A stretch of 64,000 nucleotides of DNA, taken from contig NZ_CDBN01000021.1 of the NCBI RefSeq assembly GCF_000820085.1, positions 186,001 through 250,000 of the forward strand, given 5' to 3'. The notes beneath the pieces were generated by a model, which was not told where the DNA came from, ran no database searches, and saw nothing but the letters and a program-made list of their open reading frames with translations. Position 1 is the first letter of the stretch. Each line of letters begins with the position of its first letter. Source of the DNA: Aeromonas sanarellii. GTDB lineage: Bacteria; Pseudomonadota; Gammaproteobacteria; Enterobacterales; Aeromonadaceae. The position numbers and the translations under genes are program-made. Below are positions 1-10,402 of this stretch, one piece after another.

Positions 1-47
1 GCCGTGCGTGGGGCAAGGGCCCCGGGGAGCGCGAGATCAATGGATGA
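1..47 (+). CDS. 3' end of an upstream gene (partial, unidentified)
   Basis: One open frame entering at the left edge uses common, GC-ending codons and stops with TGA at 45-47, sixteen bases before the etfA start. It shows only about 14 C-terminal residues, too few to identify. By context it could be the end of etfB, which usually precedes etfA, but I do not recognise an EtfB C-terminus. A second frame stopping at 64-66 and overlapping the etfA ATG is possible but uses rarer codons. Confidence 0.3.
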   Translation, partial: RAWGKGPGEREING

Positions 48-62
48 CATTAAGGTGCTGCC

Positions 63-992
63 ATGAGCGTACTTGTGATTGCGGAACATCATCAGGGGCG
101 GATCGCCGACAACCTGGCCCAGCTGGTCACGGCGGCGGGGCTGCTGGGGGGCGAGGTGCACCTCCTGCTGCTGGGGCAGGGGCTGACGGAGGCGGGCGAG
201 CAGGCCGCCGCCCTCACGGGGGTGAGCCGGGTGCTGCTGGCCGAGCACCCCATGCTGGCTGAGGAGTTGAACGACGGGGTCGACAAGCTGCTGGCCAGCG
301 TGGTGAAGGACTACCAGCACTGCCTGATGGCGGCCAGCAGCCAGGGCAAGGATCTGCTGCCGCGGGTGGCGGCGCGGCTCGGCGTCGAGATGATCGCTGA
401 GGTGATCGGTATCGAGGGGCCCGATACCTTCCTGCGCCCCATCTATGCGGGCAACGCCGTTGCCCGGGTGGCGAGCAGTGCCCCCGTCAAGGTGCTCACC
501 GTGCGGCCCACCGCCTTCGCCAAGGCCGGGCCCGGCGGCGGTCACGCCGTGATAGAGCGTCTGCCGGTGACCGAGGTGTGCTGCCGTACCCGCCTCATCG
601 AGCGGCGTGCGGTGCGCTCGGCACGGCCCGAGCTCGGGGCGGCCCGTGTGGTGGTCTCCGGCGGGCGTGCGCTCGGCTCGAAAGAGCAGTTTGCCCTTAT
701 CGACGCCCTGGCGGACAAGCTGGGGGCCGCGGTCGGGGCGTCGCGGGCGGCGGTGGATGCGGGTTATGTCTCCAACGACCTGCAGGTGGGACAGACCGGC
801 AAGGTGGTGGCCCCCGAGCTCTATATCGCGGTGGGCATCTCGGGCGCCATCCAGCATCTGGCGGGGATGAAGGAGTCCAAGGTGATCGTCGCCATCAACA
901 AGGATGCCGAGGCCCCCATCTTCCAGGTGGCGGACTACGGCCTGGTGGGGGATCTCTTCACCCTGCTGCCGGAGCTCACCGCCAAGCTGTAA
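63..992 (+). CDS. etfA: Electron transfer flavoprotein alpha subunit
   Basis: EtfA forms a soluble heterodimer with EtfB. It carries FAD and passes electrons from acyl-CoA and related dehydrogenases to ETF:quinone oxidoreductase. The 309 residues are the usual full length. The N-terminal alpha/beta domain begins [10 protein letters not shown]. The conserved FAD-binding C-terminal domain shows VVSGGR (197-202), [11 protein letters not shown] (225-235), QVGQTGK (241-247) and GISGAIQH (258-265), ending in the typical [14 protein letters not shown] region. An AAGGTG ribosome site lies just before the ATG. A strong terminator follows at 1061, so etfA is the last gene of its operon. The partner etfB would be expected to the left, outside the window. 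Identification is secure. Confidence 0.96.
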   Translation: MSVLVIAEHHQGRIADNLAQLVTAAGLLGGEVHLLLLGQGLTEAGEQAAALTGVSRVLLAEHPMLAEELNDGVDKLLASVVKDYQHCLMAASSQGKDLLPRVAARLGVEMIAEVIGIEGPDTFLRPIYAGNAVARVASSAPVKVLTVRPTAFAKAGPGGGHAVIERLPVTEVCCRTRLIERRAVRSARPELGAARVVVSGGRALGSKEQFALIDALADKLGAAVGASRAAVDAGYVSNDLQVGQTGKVVAPELYIAVGISGAIQHLAGMKESKVIVAINKDAEAPIFQVADYGLVGDLFTLLPELTAKL

Positions 993-1060
993 ATCTGTCG
1001 ACGCGGGGCGGGAGGCGTCAATGGTGCGCGCTTGCTCCCATATCCACGCATGTTCTCTGC

Positions 1061-1087
1061 AAGCCCTGACTCGTTCAGGGCTTTTTT
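1061..1087 (+). terminator. Rho-independent terminator after etfA
   Basis: A perfect 9-bp stem (AAGCCCTGA / TCAGGGCTT) with a 5-base loop runs straight into six Ts. It lies 70 bp after the etfA stop and ends that transcript before serC. Confidence 0.9.
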
Positions 1088-1216
1088 CTGGTCGGTGCCC
1101 GGCGGCGCGGGGGCAAAAGCTTGCGCCGGATCCCAAAAAGCCTTTGCCCCCACGGGGGCCTGTCGTGTAAAAACGTTCGAGTCATCGATCACTCTCATCC
1201 ACTCACGGAAAGCGTC

Positions 1217-2305
1217 ATGAGCAAACAGATTTACAACTTCTGCGCCGGCCCCGCCATGCTGCCGGTTGAAGTCATGGAGCGCGCCCAGCGCGAATTTTGT
1301 AATTTCCAGGGGCTGGGAGCCTCGGTCATGGAGCTGTCCCACCGTGGCAAGCCCTATATGGCGGTCGCCGAGAAGGCCGAGGCGGACCTGCGCGACCTGC
1401 TGTCCGTGCCGGACAACTACAAGGTGCTCTTCATGCACGGCGGCGGCCGGGGCCAGTTCTCCGCCGTGCCCATGAACCTGCTGGGGGGCGCCAACAGGAA
1501 GGCGGATTACCTGGTGACCGGCGTCTGGGCCCAGAGCGCCGTGGATGAAGCCCAGAAATATGGCGACATCCAGACCTTCCAGGGGGTGGCCAAGAACGAG
1601 CAGGGAGTGTCCCACCTGCTGCCGACCCCGGCGTTTCGCGCCGACGCGGCCTATGTGCACTACTGCCCGAACGAAACCATCGACGGCATCGAGATGTTCG
1701 ACATCCCGGCCACCGGCGATGTACCCCTGGTGGCGGATCTCTCCTCCACCATTCTCTCCCGTCCCCTCGACGTGAGCCGCTTCGGCATCCTCTATGCCGG
1801 CGCCCAGAAGAATATCGGCCCCTCGGGCCTGGCCATCGCCATAGTACGGGACGATCTGCTGAACCAGGCCCGCGCCGACGTGCCCTCTGTCTTCGACTAC
1901 CGGCTCACCGCCAAGCACGACTCCATGTTCAACACGCCGCCCACCTACGCCTGGTATCTGGCCGGCCTGGTGTTCGAGTGGCTCAAGGAGCAGGGTGGGC
2001 TTGAAGCGATGGAGGCGCGCAACAAGGAGAAGGCCGACTTCCTCTACGGCTACCTGGATCAGTCCAGCTTCTATGGCAACAAGGTGGATGCGGCCTGCCG
2101 CTCCCGCATGAACGTGCCGTTCCAGCTCAAGAACGAGGCCCTGGACGGACTCTTCCTGGCCGAATCGGAGGCCGCCGGCCTGCTGGCGCTCAAGGGGCAC
2201 CGCATTGTCGGTGGCATGCGTGCCAGCCTGTACAACGCCATGCCGCTGGAAGGGGTCAAGGCCCTGGTGAGCTTCATGGATGACTTCGCCAAACGCCACG
2301 GCTGA
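1217..2305 (+). CDS. serC: Phosphoserine aminotransferase
   Basis: SerC is a PLP enzyme converting 3-phosphohydroxypyruvate and glutamate to phosphoserine (serine synthesis). It also acts in pyridoxal phosphate synthesis on 4-phosphohydroxythreonine. From the ATG at 1217 the protein has 362 residues, the same as E. coli SerC. The N-terminus reads [16 protein letters not shown], the HGGGRGQF cofactor-pocket motif is at about 74-81, and the PLP lysine is K198 in GAQKNIG. An upstream in-frame extension to 1121 overlaps nothing conserved and was rejected. The start at 1217 has GGAAAG upstream. aroA follows as in E. coli, but with a hairpin terminator in the gap. Confidence 0.97.
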   Translation: MSKQIYNFCAGPAMLPVEVMERAQREFCNFQGLGASVMELSHRGKPYMAVAEKAEADLRDLLSVPDNYKVLFMHGGGRGQFSAVPMNLLGGANRKADYLVTGVWAQSAVDEAQKYGDIQTFQGVAKNEQGVSHLLPTPAFRADAAYVHYCPNETIDGIEMFDIPATGDVPLVADLSSTILSRPLDVSRFGILYAGAQKNIGPSGLAIAIVRDDLLNQARADVPSVFDYRLTAKHDSMFNTPPTYAWYLAGLVFEWLKEQGGLEAMEARNKEKADFLYGYLDQSSFYGNKVDAACRSRMNVPFQLKNEALDGLFLAESEAAGLLALKGHRIVGGMRASLYNAMPLEGVKALVSFMDDFAKRHG

Positions 2306-2327
2306 GGCGTGTTTCCCCGATAGCATT

Positions 2328-2355
2328 GACGCCGGGAATGCCCGGCGTCTGTTTT
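2328..2355 (+). terminator. Terminator or attenuator between serC and aroA
   Basis: A perfect 9-bp stem (GACGCCGGG / CCCGGCGTC, loop AATG) is followed by TGTTTTT. It sits 22 bp after serC. In E. coli serC and aroA are cotranscribed with partial termination between them. The hairpin here suggests at least partial uncoupling. Confidence 0.75.
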
Positions 2356-2477
2356 TCCAGAAGATCCTGACCGCCGACGTTCTCGTCCCGGTTTTGTGCC
2401 GCCGCCGGTCTTGCCGCGCGGGGCGCGGGCTGCTAACGTCCGGTCAGGTGATTTACTTGAGATCGTACAGGAAGTCT

Positions 2478-3761
2478 ATGAATTCGTTGCGTTTGGAACC
2501 CATTTCTAGCGTGGCCGGGGTGGTCAATCTGCCCGGCTCCAAGAGCGTGTCCAACCGGGCCCTGCTACTGGCAGCCCTGGCCCGTGGCACCACCCGGCTC
2601 ACCAACCTGCTCGACAGCGACGACATCCGCCACATGCTGGCGGCGCTGACCCAGCTTGGCGTGAAGTACAAGCTCTCCGCCGACAAGACGGAGTGCACAG
2701 TGCACGGTCTGGGTCGCAGCTTCGCGGTCAAGGATCCGGTCAACCTGTTCCTCGGCAACGCCGGCACCGCCATGCGACCGCTGTGCGCCGCGTTGTGTCT
2801 GGGCTCCGGCGAATACACCCTGGGCGGCGAGCCACGCATGGAAGAGCGCCCCATCGGTCATCTGGTGGATGCCCTGCGCGAAGCGGGCGCCCACATCCAG
2901 TACCTGAAGAAAGACGGCTATCCGCCCCTGGTGGTGGATGCCAAGGGGCTCTGGGGTGGCGACGTCCACGTCGACGGCTCCGTCTCCAGCCAGTTCCTGA
3001 CGGCGTTTTTGATGGCGGCCCCCATGGCGGCCGGCGACACCCGCATCCACATCAAGGGGGAGCTGGTCTCCAAGCCCTACATCGACATCACCCTGCACAT
3101 CATGAAGCAGTTCGGGGTGGTCATCGAGCACGACGACTACAAGGTGTTCTACATCAAGGGCAACCAGAGCTATGTCAGCCCGGGTGACTTCCTGGTGGAA
3201 GGGGATGCCTCCAGCGCCTCCTACTTCCTCGCGGCGGGGGCCATCAAGGGCAAGGTGCGGGTCACCGGCATCGGCAAGCACAGCATCCAGGGGGACATCC
3301 ACTTCGCCGACGTGCTGGAGAAGATGGGCGCCCGCATCACCTGGGGCGACGACTTCATCGAGGCCGAGCAGGGCGAGCTGCACGGCATCGACATGGACAT
3401 GAACCACATCCCGGATGCGGCCATGACCATCGCCACCACGGCGCTGTTCGCCAAGGGCACCACCACCATCCGCAACATCTACAACTGGCGTGTGAAGGAG
3501 ACCGACCGCCTGCACGCCATGGCCACCGAGCTGCGCAAGCTGGGCGTGGAGGTGGAGGAGGGGCACGACTTCATCACCGTCACCCCGCCAGAGCAGCTCA
3601 AGCACGCGGCCATCGACACCTACAACGATCACCGCATCGCCATGTGCTTCTCCCTGGTGGCCCTGTCGGACACCCCGGTCACCATCAACGATCCGGGTTG
3701 TACCTCCAAGACCTTCCCGGATTACTTCGACAAGCTGGCCAGCGTCAGTCAGGCCGTTTAA
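2478..3761 (+). CDS. aroA: 3-phosphoshikimate 1-carboxyvinyltransferase (EPSP synthase)
   Basis: AroA transfers the enolpyruvyl group of PEP to shikimate-3-phosphate, the sixth step of the shikimate pathway. The 427-residue product starting [10 protein letters not shown] matches E. coli AroA in length. The substrate-binding [17 protein letters not shown] motif is at about residues 18-34, [10 protein letters not shown] lies near 96-105, and YNDHRIAM is near the C-terminus. This is the class I (enterobacterial) form. An AGGAAG ribosome site at 2468-2474 supports the ATG at 2478; the longer open frame from 2280 overlaps serC and is not used. A terminator follows at 3770. Confidence 0.97.
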   Translation: MNSLRLEPISSVAGVVNLPGSKSVSNRALLLAALARGTTRLTNLLDSDDIRHMLAALTQLGVKYKLSADKTECTVHGLGRSFAVKDPVNLFLGNAGTAMRPLCAALCLGSGEYTLGGEPRMEERPIGHLVDALREAGAHIQYLKKDGYPPLVVDAKGLWGGDVHVDGSVSSQFLTAFLMAAPMAAGDTRIHIKGELVSKPYIDITLHIMKQFGVVIEHDDYKVFYIKGNQSYVSPGDFLVEGDASSASYFLAAGAIKGKVRVTGIGKHSIQGDIHFADVLEKMGARITWGDDFIEAEQGELHGIDMDMNHIPDAAMTIATTALFAKGTTTIRNIYNWRVKETDRLHAMATELRKLGVEVEEGHDFITVTPPEQLKHAAIDTYNDHRIAMCFSLVALSDTPVTINDPGCTSKTFPDYFDKLASVSQAV

Positions 3762-3769
3762 GCCCGTCG

Positions 3770-3797
3770 GGCCCGCCTTGGTGCGGGCCTTTTCGTT
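3770..3797 (+). terminator. Terminator after aroA
   Basis: The stem GGCCCGC / GCGGGCC with a 6-base loop is followed by TTTTCGTTT, eight bases after the aroA stop codon. Confidence 0.85.
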
Positions 3798-3877
3798 TCA
3801 GCTCCCCGCCAGCCTCCCGCCAGTAGCAGCATTGATAAAACTTGCAAGGTTACGCAATAAAATTCTTTATAGGAGAA

Positions 3878-3895
3878 TGTAATTTTCTATTTACA
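3878..3895 (+). promoter_or_regulatory. TyrR box upstream of the DAHP synthase gene
   Basis: The 18-bp sequence TGTAAT-TTTCTA-TTTACA differs by one base from the strong TyrR box consensus TGTAAA-N6-TTTACA. It is centred about 72 bp upstream of the aroG start codon in an AT-rich intergenic region. E. coli aroG is a TyrR-repressed gene, so the position fits. Binding by TyrR is inferred; tyrR itself is not in the window. Confidence 0.7.
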
Positions 3896-3958
3896 CCGTC
3901 CCGGCAGAGGGCTAGATTGGGATCTCTTCATCGCAGTCATCTAGCAGGAAACTTGGTC

Positions 3959-5014
3959 ATGCAGCATCAAACCGACGACGTTCGTATCAGTGAAATCAAA
4001 GAGTTATTGCCCCCGGTTGCGGTGCTTGAGAAGTTTCCGGCGACCGAGACCGCATCAAATACCGTGTTTGAATCCCGTCAGGCCATCCACAACATCCTGG
4101 CCGGCGAGGATCGGCGCCTGCTGGTGGTGATCGGCCCCTGCTCCATCCACGATCCGGTTGCCGCCCTGGAGTACGGCAAGCGCCTCAAGGTGCTGCGCGA
4201 CGAGCTGAAAGATCAGCTGGAGATAGTGATGCGGGTCTACTTCGAGAAGCCGCGCACTACTGTGGGCTGGAAGGGGCTCATCAACGACCCCTACCTCGAC
4301 AACAGCTGCCAGATCAACGACGGCCTGCGCCTGGGGCGCAAGCTCTTGCTGGATCTCAACGACATGGGGCTGCCGACCGCCTCCGAATTCCTCGACATGA
4401 TCACCCCGCAATACGTGGCGGATCTGATGAGCTGGGGGGCCATCGGCGCCCGCACCACCGAGTCCCAGGTACACCGCGAGCTGGCCTCAGGTCTCTCCTG
4501 CCCGGTGGGCTTCAAGAACGGCACTGACGGCACCATCAAGGTGGCCATCGACGCCATCGGCGCCGCCAGCGCCCCGCACCACTTCCTGTCGGTGACCAAA
4601 TACGGCCACTCCGCCATCGTCTCGACTCGGGGCAACCCGGATTGCCACATCATACTGCGCGGTGGCCGCGAGCCTAACTACAGTGCCGCCCACGTGGGCG
4701 AGGTGGTGAAGGGGCTGGAGAAGGCCGGTCTGCCCCAGAAGGTGATGATCGACTTCAGCCACGCCAACAGCAGCAAGCAGTTCAAGAACCAGATGCTGGT
4801 GGCCGAAGACGTGGCCGGTCAGCTGCGTGCCGGCAGCAAGGCGGTGTTCGGCGTCATGGTGGAGAGCCACCTGGTGGAGGGTCGCCAGGATCTGGTGGAA
4901 GGGTGCGAGCTCACCTTCGGCCAGAGCATCACGGACGCCTGCATCGGCTGGGCCGATACCGAGGTGCTGCTGCGCAACCTGGCGGATGCCGTGGCTACCC
5001 GCAACGCCCTCTGA
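3959..5014 (+). CDS. aroG: 3-deoxy-7-phosphoheptulonate synthase (AroG-type)
   Basis: DAHP synthase condenses PEP and erythrose-4-phosphate, the committed step of aromatic amino-acid synthesis. The 351-residue protein (E. coli AroG has 350) shows VVIGPCSIHDP, KPRTTVGWKGLINDP, ARTTESQVHRELASGLSCPVG-type motifs and the metal-site segment DFSHANSSKQ. Overall likeness is greatest to the phenylalanine-sensitive isozyme, but the inhibitor specificity is inferred from similarity only. The start at 3959 has AGCAGGAA upstream; a longer frame from 3842 would run through the TyrR box and is rejected. The gene is monocistronic, convergent with the terC-family gene, and probably TyrR-controlled. Confidence 0.93.
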   Translation: MQHQTDDVRISEIKELLPPVAVLEKFPATETASNTVFESRQAIHNILAGEDRRLLVVIGPCSIHDPVAALEYGKRLKVLRDELKDQLEIVMRVYFEKPRTTVGWKGLINDPYLDNSCQINDGLRLGRKLLLDLNDMGLPTASEFLDMITPQYVADLMSWGAIGARTTESQVHRELASGLSCPVGFKNGTDGTIKVAIDAIGAASAPHHFLSVTKYGHSAIVSTRGNPDCHIILRGGREPNYSAAHVGEVVKGLEKAGLPQKVMIDFSHANSSKQFKNQMLVAEDVAGQLRAGSKAVFGVMVESHLVEGRQDLVEGCELTFGQSITDACIGWADTEVLLRNLADAVATRNAL

Positions 5015-5058
5015 GCCGACGGGCAGGCCCTGCCCGCCCATGGCGATGAACAGACAAT

Positions 5059-5088
5059 AAAAAAGCGCGACCTCGGGTCGCGCTTTTT
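5059..5088. terminator. Bidirectional terminator between aroG and the terC-family gene
   Basis: The stem GCGCGACC / GGTCGCGC with loop TCG is flanked by an A-run on the left and TTTTT on the right. It can therefore terminate both convergent genes. Confidence 0.88.
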
Positions 5089-5109
5089 GTTGGCTCTTGA
5101 AGAGGGGGC

Positions 5110-5832
5110 TTACTTGGCCCGCTCCTGATGGCCGCGCAGGCGGATGTTGATCATCTCCACCACCAGCGAGAAGGCCATGGCGAAGTAGATGTAACCCTTC
5201 GGAATGTGCAGATCCAGCCCCTCGGCCATCAGGGCGACCCCGACCAGGATGAGGAAGGCGAGGGCCAGCATCTTGATGGTGGGGTGGGTGTCGACGAAGT
5301 CGCCGATGGCCTTGGCGGCAAACATCATGACGCCGACGGCGATGACGATGGCCAGCACCATGACAGGCACGTGATCCGCCATGCCGACCGCGGTGATGAC
5401 GGAGTCCAGGCTGAAGATGATGTCGAGGATGGCGATCTGCACCAGGGTCGACAGGAAGCCGGCGGTCTTGCTCACCACCCCCGCCTCTTCGGCGGCCCCT
5501 TCCAGGCTCTGGTGGATCTCGTGGGTACTCTTGGCGATGAGGAACAAGCCCCCCACCAGCAGGATCAGATCCCGACCGGAGATGGCCTCATTCAGCACGC
5601 TGAACAGCGGCTCGGTGAGGCGCATCACCCAGGCCAGGGAGAGCAGCAGCAGGATGCGGGTGCCCATGGCGAGCCCCAGCCCCAGGATCCGCGCCTTCTG
5701 GCGCTGCGCCTCCGGCAGGCGACCCACCAGGATGGAGATGAAGATGATGTTGTCGATACCCAGCACGATCTCGAGCAGGGTCAGGGTGGCGAGCGCGACC
5801 CAGGCGGAGGGGTCAGCAATCCATTCCAGCAT
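5110..5832 (-). CDS. TerC-family integral membrane protein (YgdQ-like)
   Basis: The 240-residue polytopic protein has about seven hydrophobic segments. It carries the family hallmarks LTLLEIVLGIDNIIFISILV near the N-terminus and ILDIIFSLDSVITAVGM in the middle, whose acidic residues inside the membrane probably bind metal. It resembles E. coli YgdQ along its whole length, including the KGYIYFAMAFSLVVE end. TerC-family members are linked to manganese or calcium export and protein metalation, but the role of this subgroup is unproven. The start MLEWIADP (5832) has an AAGG site upstream; the longer frame from 5877 adds a non-conserved tail. It is a single gene, convergent with aroG. Confidence 0.88.
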   Translation of the reverse strand: MLEWIADPSAWVALATLTLLEIVLGIDNIIFISILVGRLPEAQRQKARILGLGLAMGTRILLLLSLAWVMRLTEPLFSVLNEAISGRDLILLVGGLFLIAKSTHEIHQSLEGAAEEAGVVSKTAGFLSTLVQIAILDIIFSLDSVITAVGMADHVPVMVLAIVIAVGVMMFAAKAIGDFVDTHPTIKMLALAFLILVGVALMAEGLDLHIPKGYIYFAMAFSLVVEMINIRLRGHQERAK

Positions 5833-5950
5833 GATTGAACCTTGGTTGAACTTTGGTTGAGGGGTGAAGTCGCGCATTCTAGCAGGGGGTTATGGCTTGT
5901 CCCAGTGGCGGGAAAAGATAAAAATGGCGGCGATCCAACAGGAGGGAAAC

Positions 5951-7066
5951 ATGTTTCGATTAGGGCTCATCATCAACCCCGTCGCCGGCATCGGCGGGGC
6001 CGTCGGTCTCAAGGGCAGCGACGGCATGGTCGCCGAGGCGCTGGCGCGGGGCGCCGTCCCCAAGGCCCGGGAGCGGGCACGCCAGGCCCTGTTGCCCCTG
6101 TGCGAGCTGACCACGCCATTCGAGCTGCTGACGGTGGCCGGGGAGATGGGGGCCGGGCTCGCCGCCGAGCTGAACCTGCCCCATCGCATCGTTTACCAGC
6201 CCGCCGGGGCCCAGACGAGCGCCGAGGACACCCGGGCCGCCGCCCTGGCTCTGCGCGAGGCCGGGGTGGATCTGCTGCTCTTCGCCGGTGGCGATGGCAC
6301 CGCCCGGGACATCTGCGCCGCCGTGGGGGAGTCCTGCCATGTGCTCGGCATCCCGGCGGGGTGCAAGATCCACTCCGGGGTCTACGGGGTGACGCCGGCG
6401 GCGAGCGGCCGGGTGGTGGCACGGATGATCGCCGGCGAGCTGCTGAGCCTGGTGGATGCCGAGGTGATGGACATCGACGAGGAGGCGTTCCGGGCGGGCA
6501 AGGTGCGTGCCCGCCACTACGGCCAGCTGCTGGTGCCCGGGGATCTGCGCTACGTGCAGGCGACCAAGCAGGGCGGAAAGGAGTCCGAGGAGCTGGTGCT
6601 CGCCGATCTCGCCGCCGGGGTGGTGGAGCAGATGGAACCCGATACCCTCTACCTGATGGGGTCGGGGAGCACGGTGGCCGCCTGCATGGCGGAGCTGGGT
6701 CTCGAAAATACATTGCTCGGTGTGGATCTGGTGGAAAATGGCCGGCTTATCGGGCAGGATCTGTCCGCCGCGGATATCCTGACCCGGATCCGCGGCCGTC
6801 GCTGCCGTCTGATCATCACCCTGATCGGCGGTCAGGGACATCTGTTCGGGCGCGGAAATCAGCAATTGAGTCCAGACGTGATCCGGGCCGTCGGGCGAGA
6901 CCATATCCAGGTGCTCGCGACCAAGACCAAGCTGGCGGCCCTCGATGGCCGTCCGCTGGTGGTGGATACCGATGACCCGGCACTGAACCGGTCGTTGAGT
7001 GGTTATCTGCGCATAACCACGGGATACAAGGATCAGGTCATCTACCCGGTGGCCAACCCGGAATAG
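5951..7066 (+). CDS. ATP-NAD kinase-like protein (COG3199 family)
   Basis: The 371-residue cytoplasmic protein starts MFRLGLIINPVAGIGG and has the nucleotide-binding LLLFAGGDGTARDI motif (GGDGT at 113-117). Both are typical of the NAD kinase / diacylglycerol kinase superfamily. It is longer than housekeeping NadK (about 290 residues) and has its own C-terminal half with GSGSTVAACM and IGGQGHLFGRGNQQLSP. This is the COG3199 type, sometimes found beside acetoin-catabolism genes (AcoX). Substrate and product are unknown. A strong GGAGG site at 5941 supports the start at 5951. It is followed by yfcL on the same strand after 107 bp with a weak hairpin and no clear terminator. Confidence 0.8.
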   Translation: MFRLGLIINPVAGIGGAVGLKGSDGMVAEALARGAVPKARERARQALLPLCELTTPFELLTVAGEMGAGLAAELNLPHRIVYQPAGAQTSAEDTRAAALALREAGVDLLLFAGGDGTARDICAAVGESCHVLGIPAGCKIHSGVYGVTPAASGRVVARMIAGELLSLVDAEVMDIDEEAFRAGKVRARHYGQLLVPGDLRYVQATKQGGKESEELVLADLAAGVVEQMEPDTLYLMGSGSTVAACMAELGLENTLLGVDLVENGRLIGQDLSAADILTRIRGRRCRLIITLIGGQGHLFGRGNQQLSPDVIRAVGRDHIQVLATKTKLAALDGRPLVVDTDDPALNRSLSGYLRITTGYKDQVIYPVANPE

Positions 7067-7173
7067 GACATCAAGGATGCGGCTGGCCTGGCGCCAGAGA
7101 GCCGCGATCAACCGGATCGCGGTTCCACTCCCCCGAATTTTTGCCGGCAACCCCGGAAATGAGGCTGCGTTAA

Positions 7174-7452
7174 ATGACGATTCACGATTTTGAACACAAG
7201 TTGTTGGGACTGATCGACGCCATGGTCGCCACGGCCAGCGAAGACGAGCTGTTTGCGGGCGGCTATCTGCGGGGTCACATCTCCCTCGCGGTGGCCCGTG
7301 CCGAGCTGGAGGGCAAGACGCTGGTGCGGGACGTCAAGAGCTATGTGCTGCGCAGCCTGAACGAGGCCATCCTGCAGGGGGAGCTCTCCGAGCAGGACGA
7401 GGTGCTGGTGCAGGAGATGTGGAAGCGTCTGCAACAGCAGGCGGAAGCTTGA
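7174..7452 (+). CDS. yfcL: YfcL family protein
   Basis: The 92-residue soluble protein has the same length as E. coli YfcL and matches it at the N-terminal half (ALIDxMV, DELFASGYLRGH-like segment at about residues 24-34). The C-terminal half is acidic and helical, ending MWKRLQQQAEA. The function is unknown. In E. coli yfcL lies next to mnmC and fabB; here those genes are about 31 kb away, so the neighbourhood has been rearranged. The ribosome site is weak (GAGGC, about 10 bases before the ATG). Confidence 0.85.
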   Translation: MTIHDFEHKLLGLIDAMVATASEDELFAGGYLRGHISLAVARAELEGKTLVRDVKSYVLRSLNEAILQGELSEQDEVLVQEMWKRLQQQAEA

Positions 7453-7551
7453 TCCCATTCGCAGTTCAAACACAAGTTTAAGTAATCTGCTTCCCTGAGT
7501 GTTATCAAAAGGTTAATAATGAGGCTCGCCTTTTGTTTCAGGGATTAAACC

Positions 7552-9216
<1,665 letters not shown>

Positions 9217-9255
9217 CAGGGGAGAGAGAGCGGTATCTGGAAGACACATGCAAAC

Positions 9256-9276
9256 AGGGGAGCCAATGGCTCCCCT
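9256..9276. terminator. Hairpin between convergent ligase and cdd genes
   Basis: A perfect 9-bp stem AGGGGAGCC / GGCTCCCCT with loop AAT lies 40 bp after the ligase and 20 bp after cdd. There is no good T-run on either side, so termination efficiency is uncertain. Confidence 0.55.
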
Positions 9277-9295
9277 GATTCGTTCCGGCGCGGGA

Positions 9296-10177
9296 TCAGA
9301 CCGCCAGGTACTCCAGCTGGACGGCGCCCAGGGCCTTGAGGGTGGACTGGGCCGAATCCCGCTGGCTGATCTGGCCATCCTTGCTCTCCAGCAGCACGGC
9401 GCGGCGGACGGTGGCGAGATCCTCGCCATTCAGCACCGCGTGGGCGCAGGCCATCTGCATCGGCGGCAGGCTGGGGTTGAAGGCGGCATTCTCGGCATAG
9501 CGGCCACAGAAGATGCGCCCGTCCTCGAACTGCAGCGCCACCGCGGCATAGCCCTGGCTGTAGGGGGCATAGCTCTGACGGGCGGCGGCCAGTGCGGCCT
9601 GCCACAGGGGATCGTCGCTCTCGAGCTTGAGCTCGTCGTGGGCCTGGGGGCTCATCAGGGCGTCGGTGATCTCGAGATCGGCGGGGCCGAAGGAGTGGGG
9701 CAGGAAGGATTGCAGCTCGCTCAGGTCGTCCGGCAGGGAGACCTTGAGGATCTTGGCGGTGCTCAGTTCGTTCATGAACTGGCGGCAGTGGCCGCAAGGG
9801 GTGTAGTTGACGGTGATCTCCGAGATCCCGGTCTCGCCGCCGAGCCAGGCGTTGGAGATGGCGGACTGCTCGGCGTGCACCGAGTGGAACAGCCCCTGGC
9901 CCGCGAACTCCATGTTGGCGCCAAAATACCAGGTACCGCTCAGGCCGCAGGCGATGGCACCGACAAAGAACCTGGAGATGGGCGCCACCGAGCAGGCGGC
10001 CGCCAGCGGCAGCAGGGCCAGGCGCAGGGCCCTGTCATCCAGCCCGGTGGCGGCTTTCAGGGTCGCCACCTGACTGGGGGTGAAACGGGCCTGGAAATCG
10101 TCCCCCAGCATGGGGCGCAGACTGGCCTGGAGCGGGGCGGAAAGGGTCTCGAATGGCTTGGCAAAGCGGGGATGCAT
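9296..10177 (-). CDS. cdd: Cytidine deaminase
   Basis: Cdd deaminates cytidine and deoxycytidine to uridine and deoxyuridine in pyrimidine salvage. The 293 residues match the long, dimeric enterobacterial type (E. coli 294). Zinc and catalytic residues are visible: H101-A-E103 and PCGHC at 127-131 (C128, C131). The C-terminal half is the degenerate second domain typical of this type. It lies downstream of yohJ-yohK, the same order as in E. coli, separated by 225 bp that hold a CRP-like site. Regulation by cAMP-CRP, and perhaps CytR, is likely by analogy. Confidence 0.96.
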   Translation of the reverse strand: MHPRFAKPFETLSAPLQASLRPMLGDDFQARFTPSQVATLKAATGLDDRALRLALLPLAAACSVAPISRFFVGAIACGLSGTWYFGANMEFAGQGLFHSVHAEQSAISNAWLGGETGISEITVNYTPCGHCRQFMNELSTAKILKVSLPDDLSELQSFLPHSFGPADLEITDALMSPQAHDELKLESDDPLWQAALAAARQSYAPYSQGYAAVALQFEDGRIFCGRYAENAAFNPSLPPMQMACAHAVLNGEDLATVRRAVLLESKDGQISQRDSAQSTLKALGAVQLEYLAV

Positions 10178-10234
10178 ACTGTGTCCTCAAAGGCCAATTG
10201 GGGGGCCATTGTAGGGAGCAAGCGCGGCGAAATG

Positions 10235-10250
10235 TGTGAGCGCGCTCACG
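10235..10250 (-). promoter_or_regulatory. CRP-like binding site upstream of cdd
   Basis: TGTGA-GCGCGC-TCACG matches the CRP consensus TGTGA-N6-TCACA at nine of ten core positions. It lies 58 bp upstream of the cdd start codon, in the gap after yohK. E. coli cdd is CRP/CytR controlled. No CytR site was identified here. Confidence 0.65.
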
Positions 10251-10402
10251 CCTTGATGGGCAAAGGGCCGGGGATGGTAAAGGAAACGTTTGTCTTTCGC
10301 AATCTGTGCGCCAGCTCCCGGCATCAGGGGGTGAGGGTATCGTATGGAGATGGTGAATGGGCACAGAGGCCATGGCCGCAGGGGCGGCCATGGCAGCGGG
10401 GA

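Noticed and set aside
935-2326. 463-codon minus-strand frame opposite serC
   Set aside because: Shadow of serC. Its His/Gly-rich translation is typical of antisense frames in GC-rich genes.
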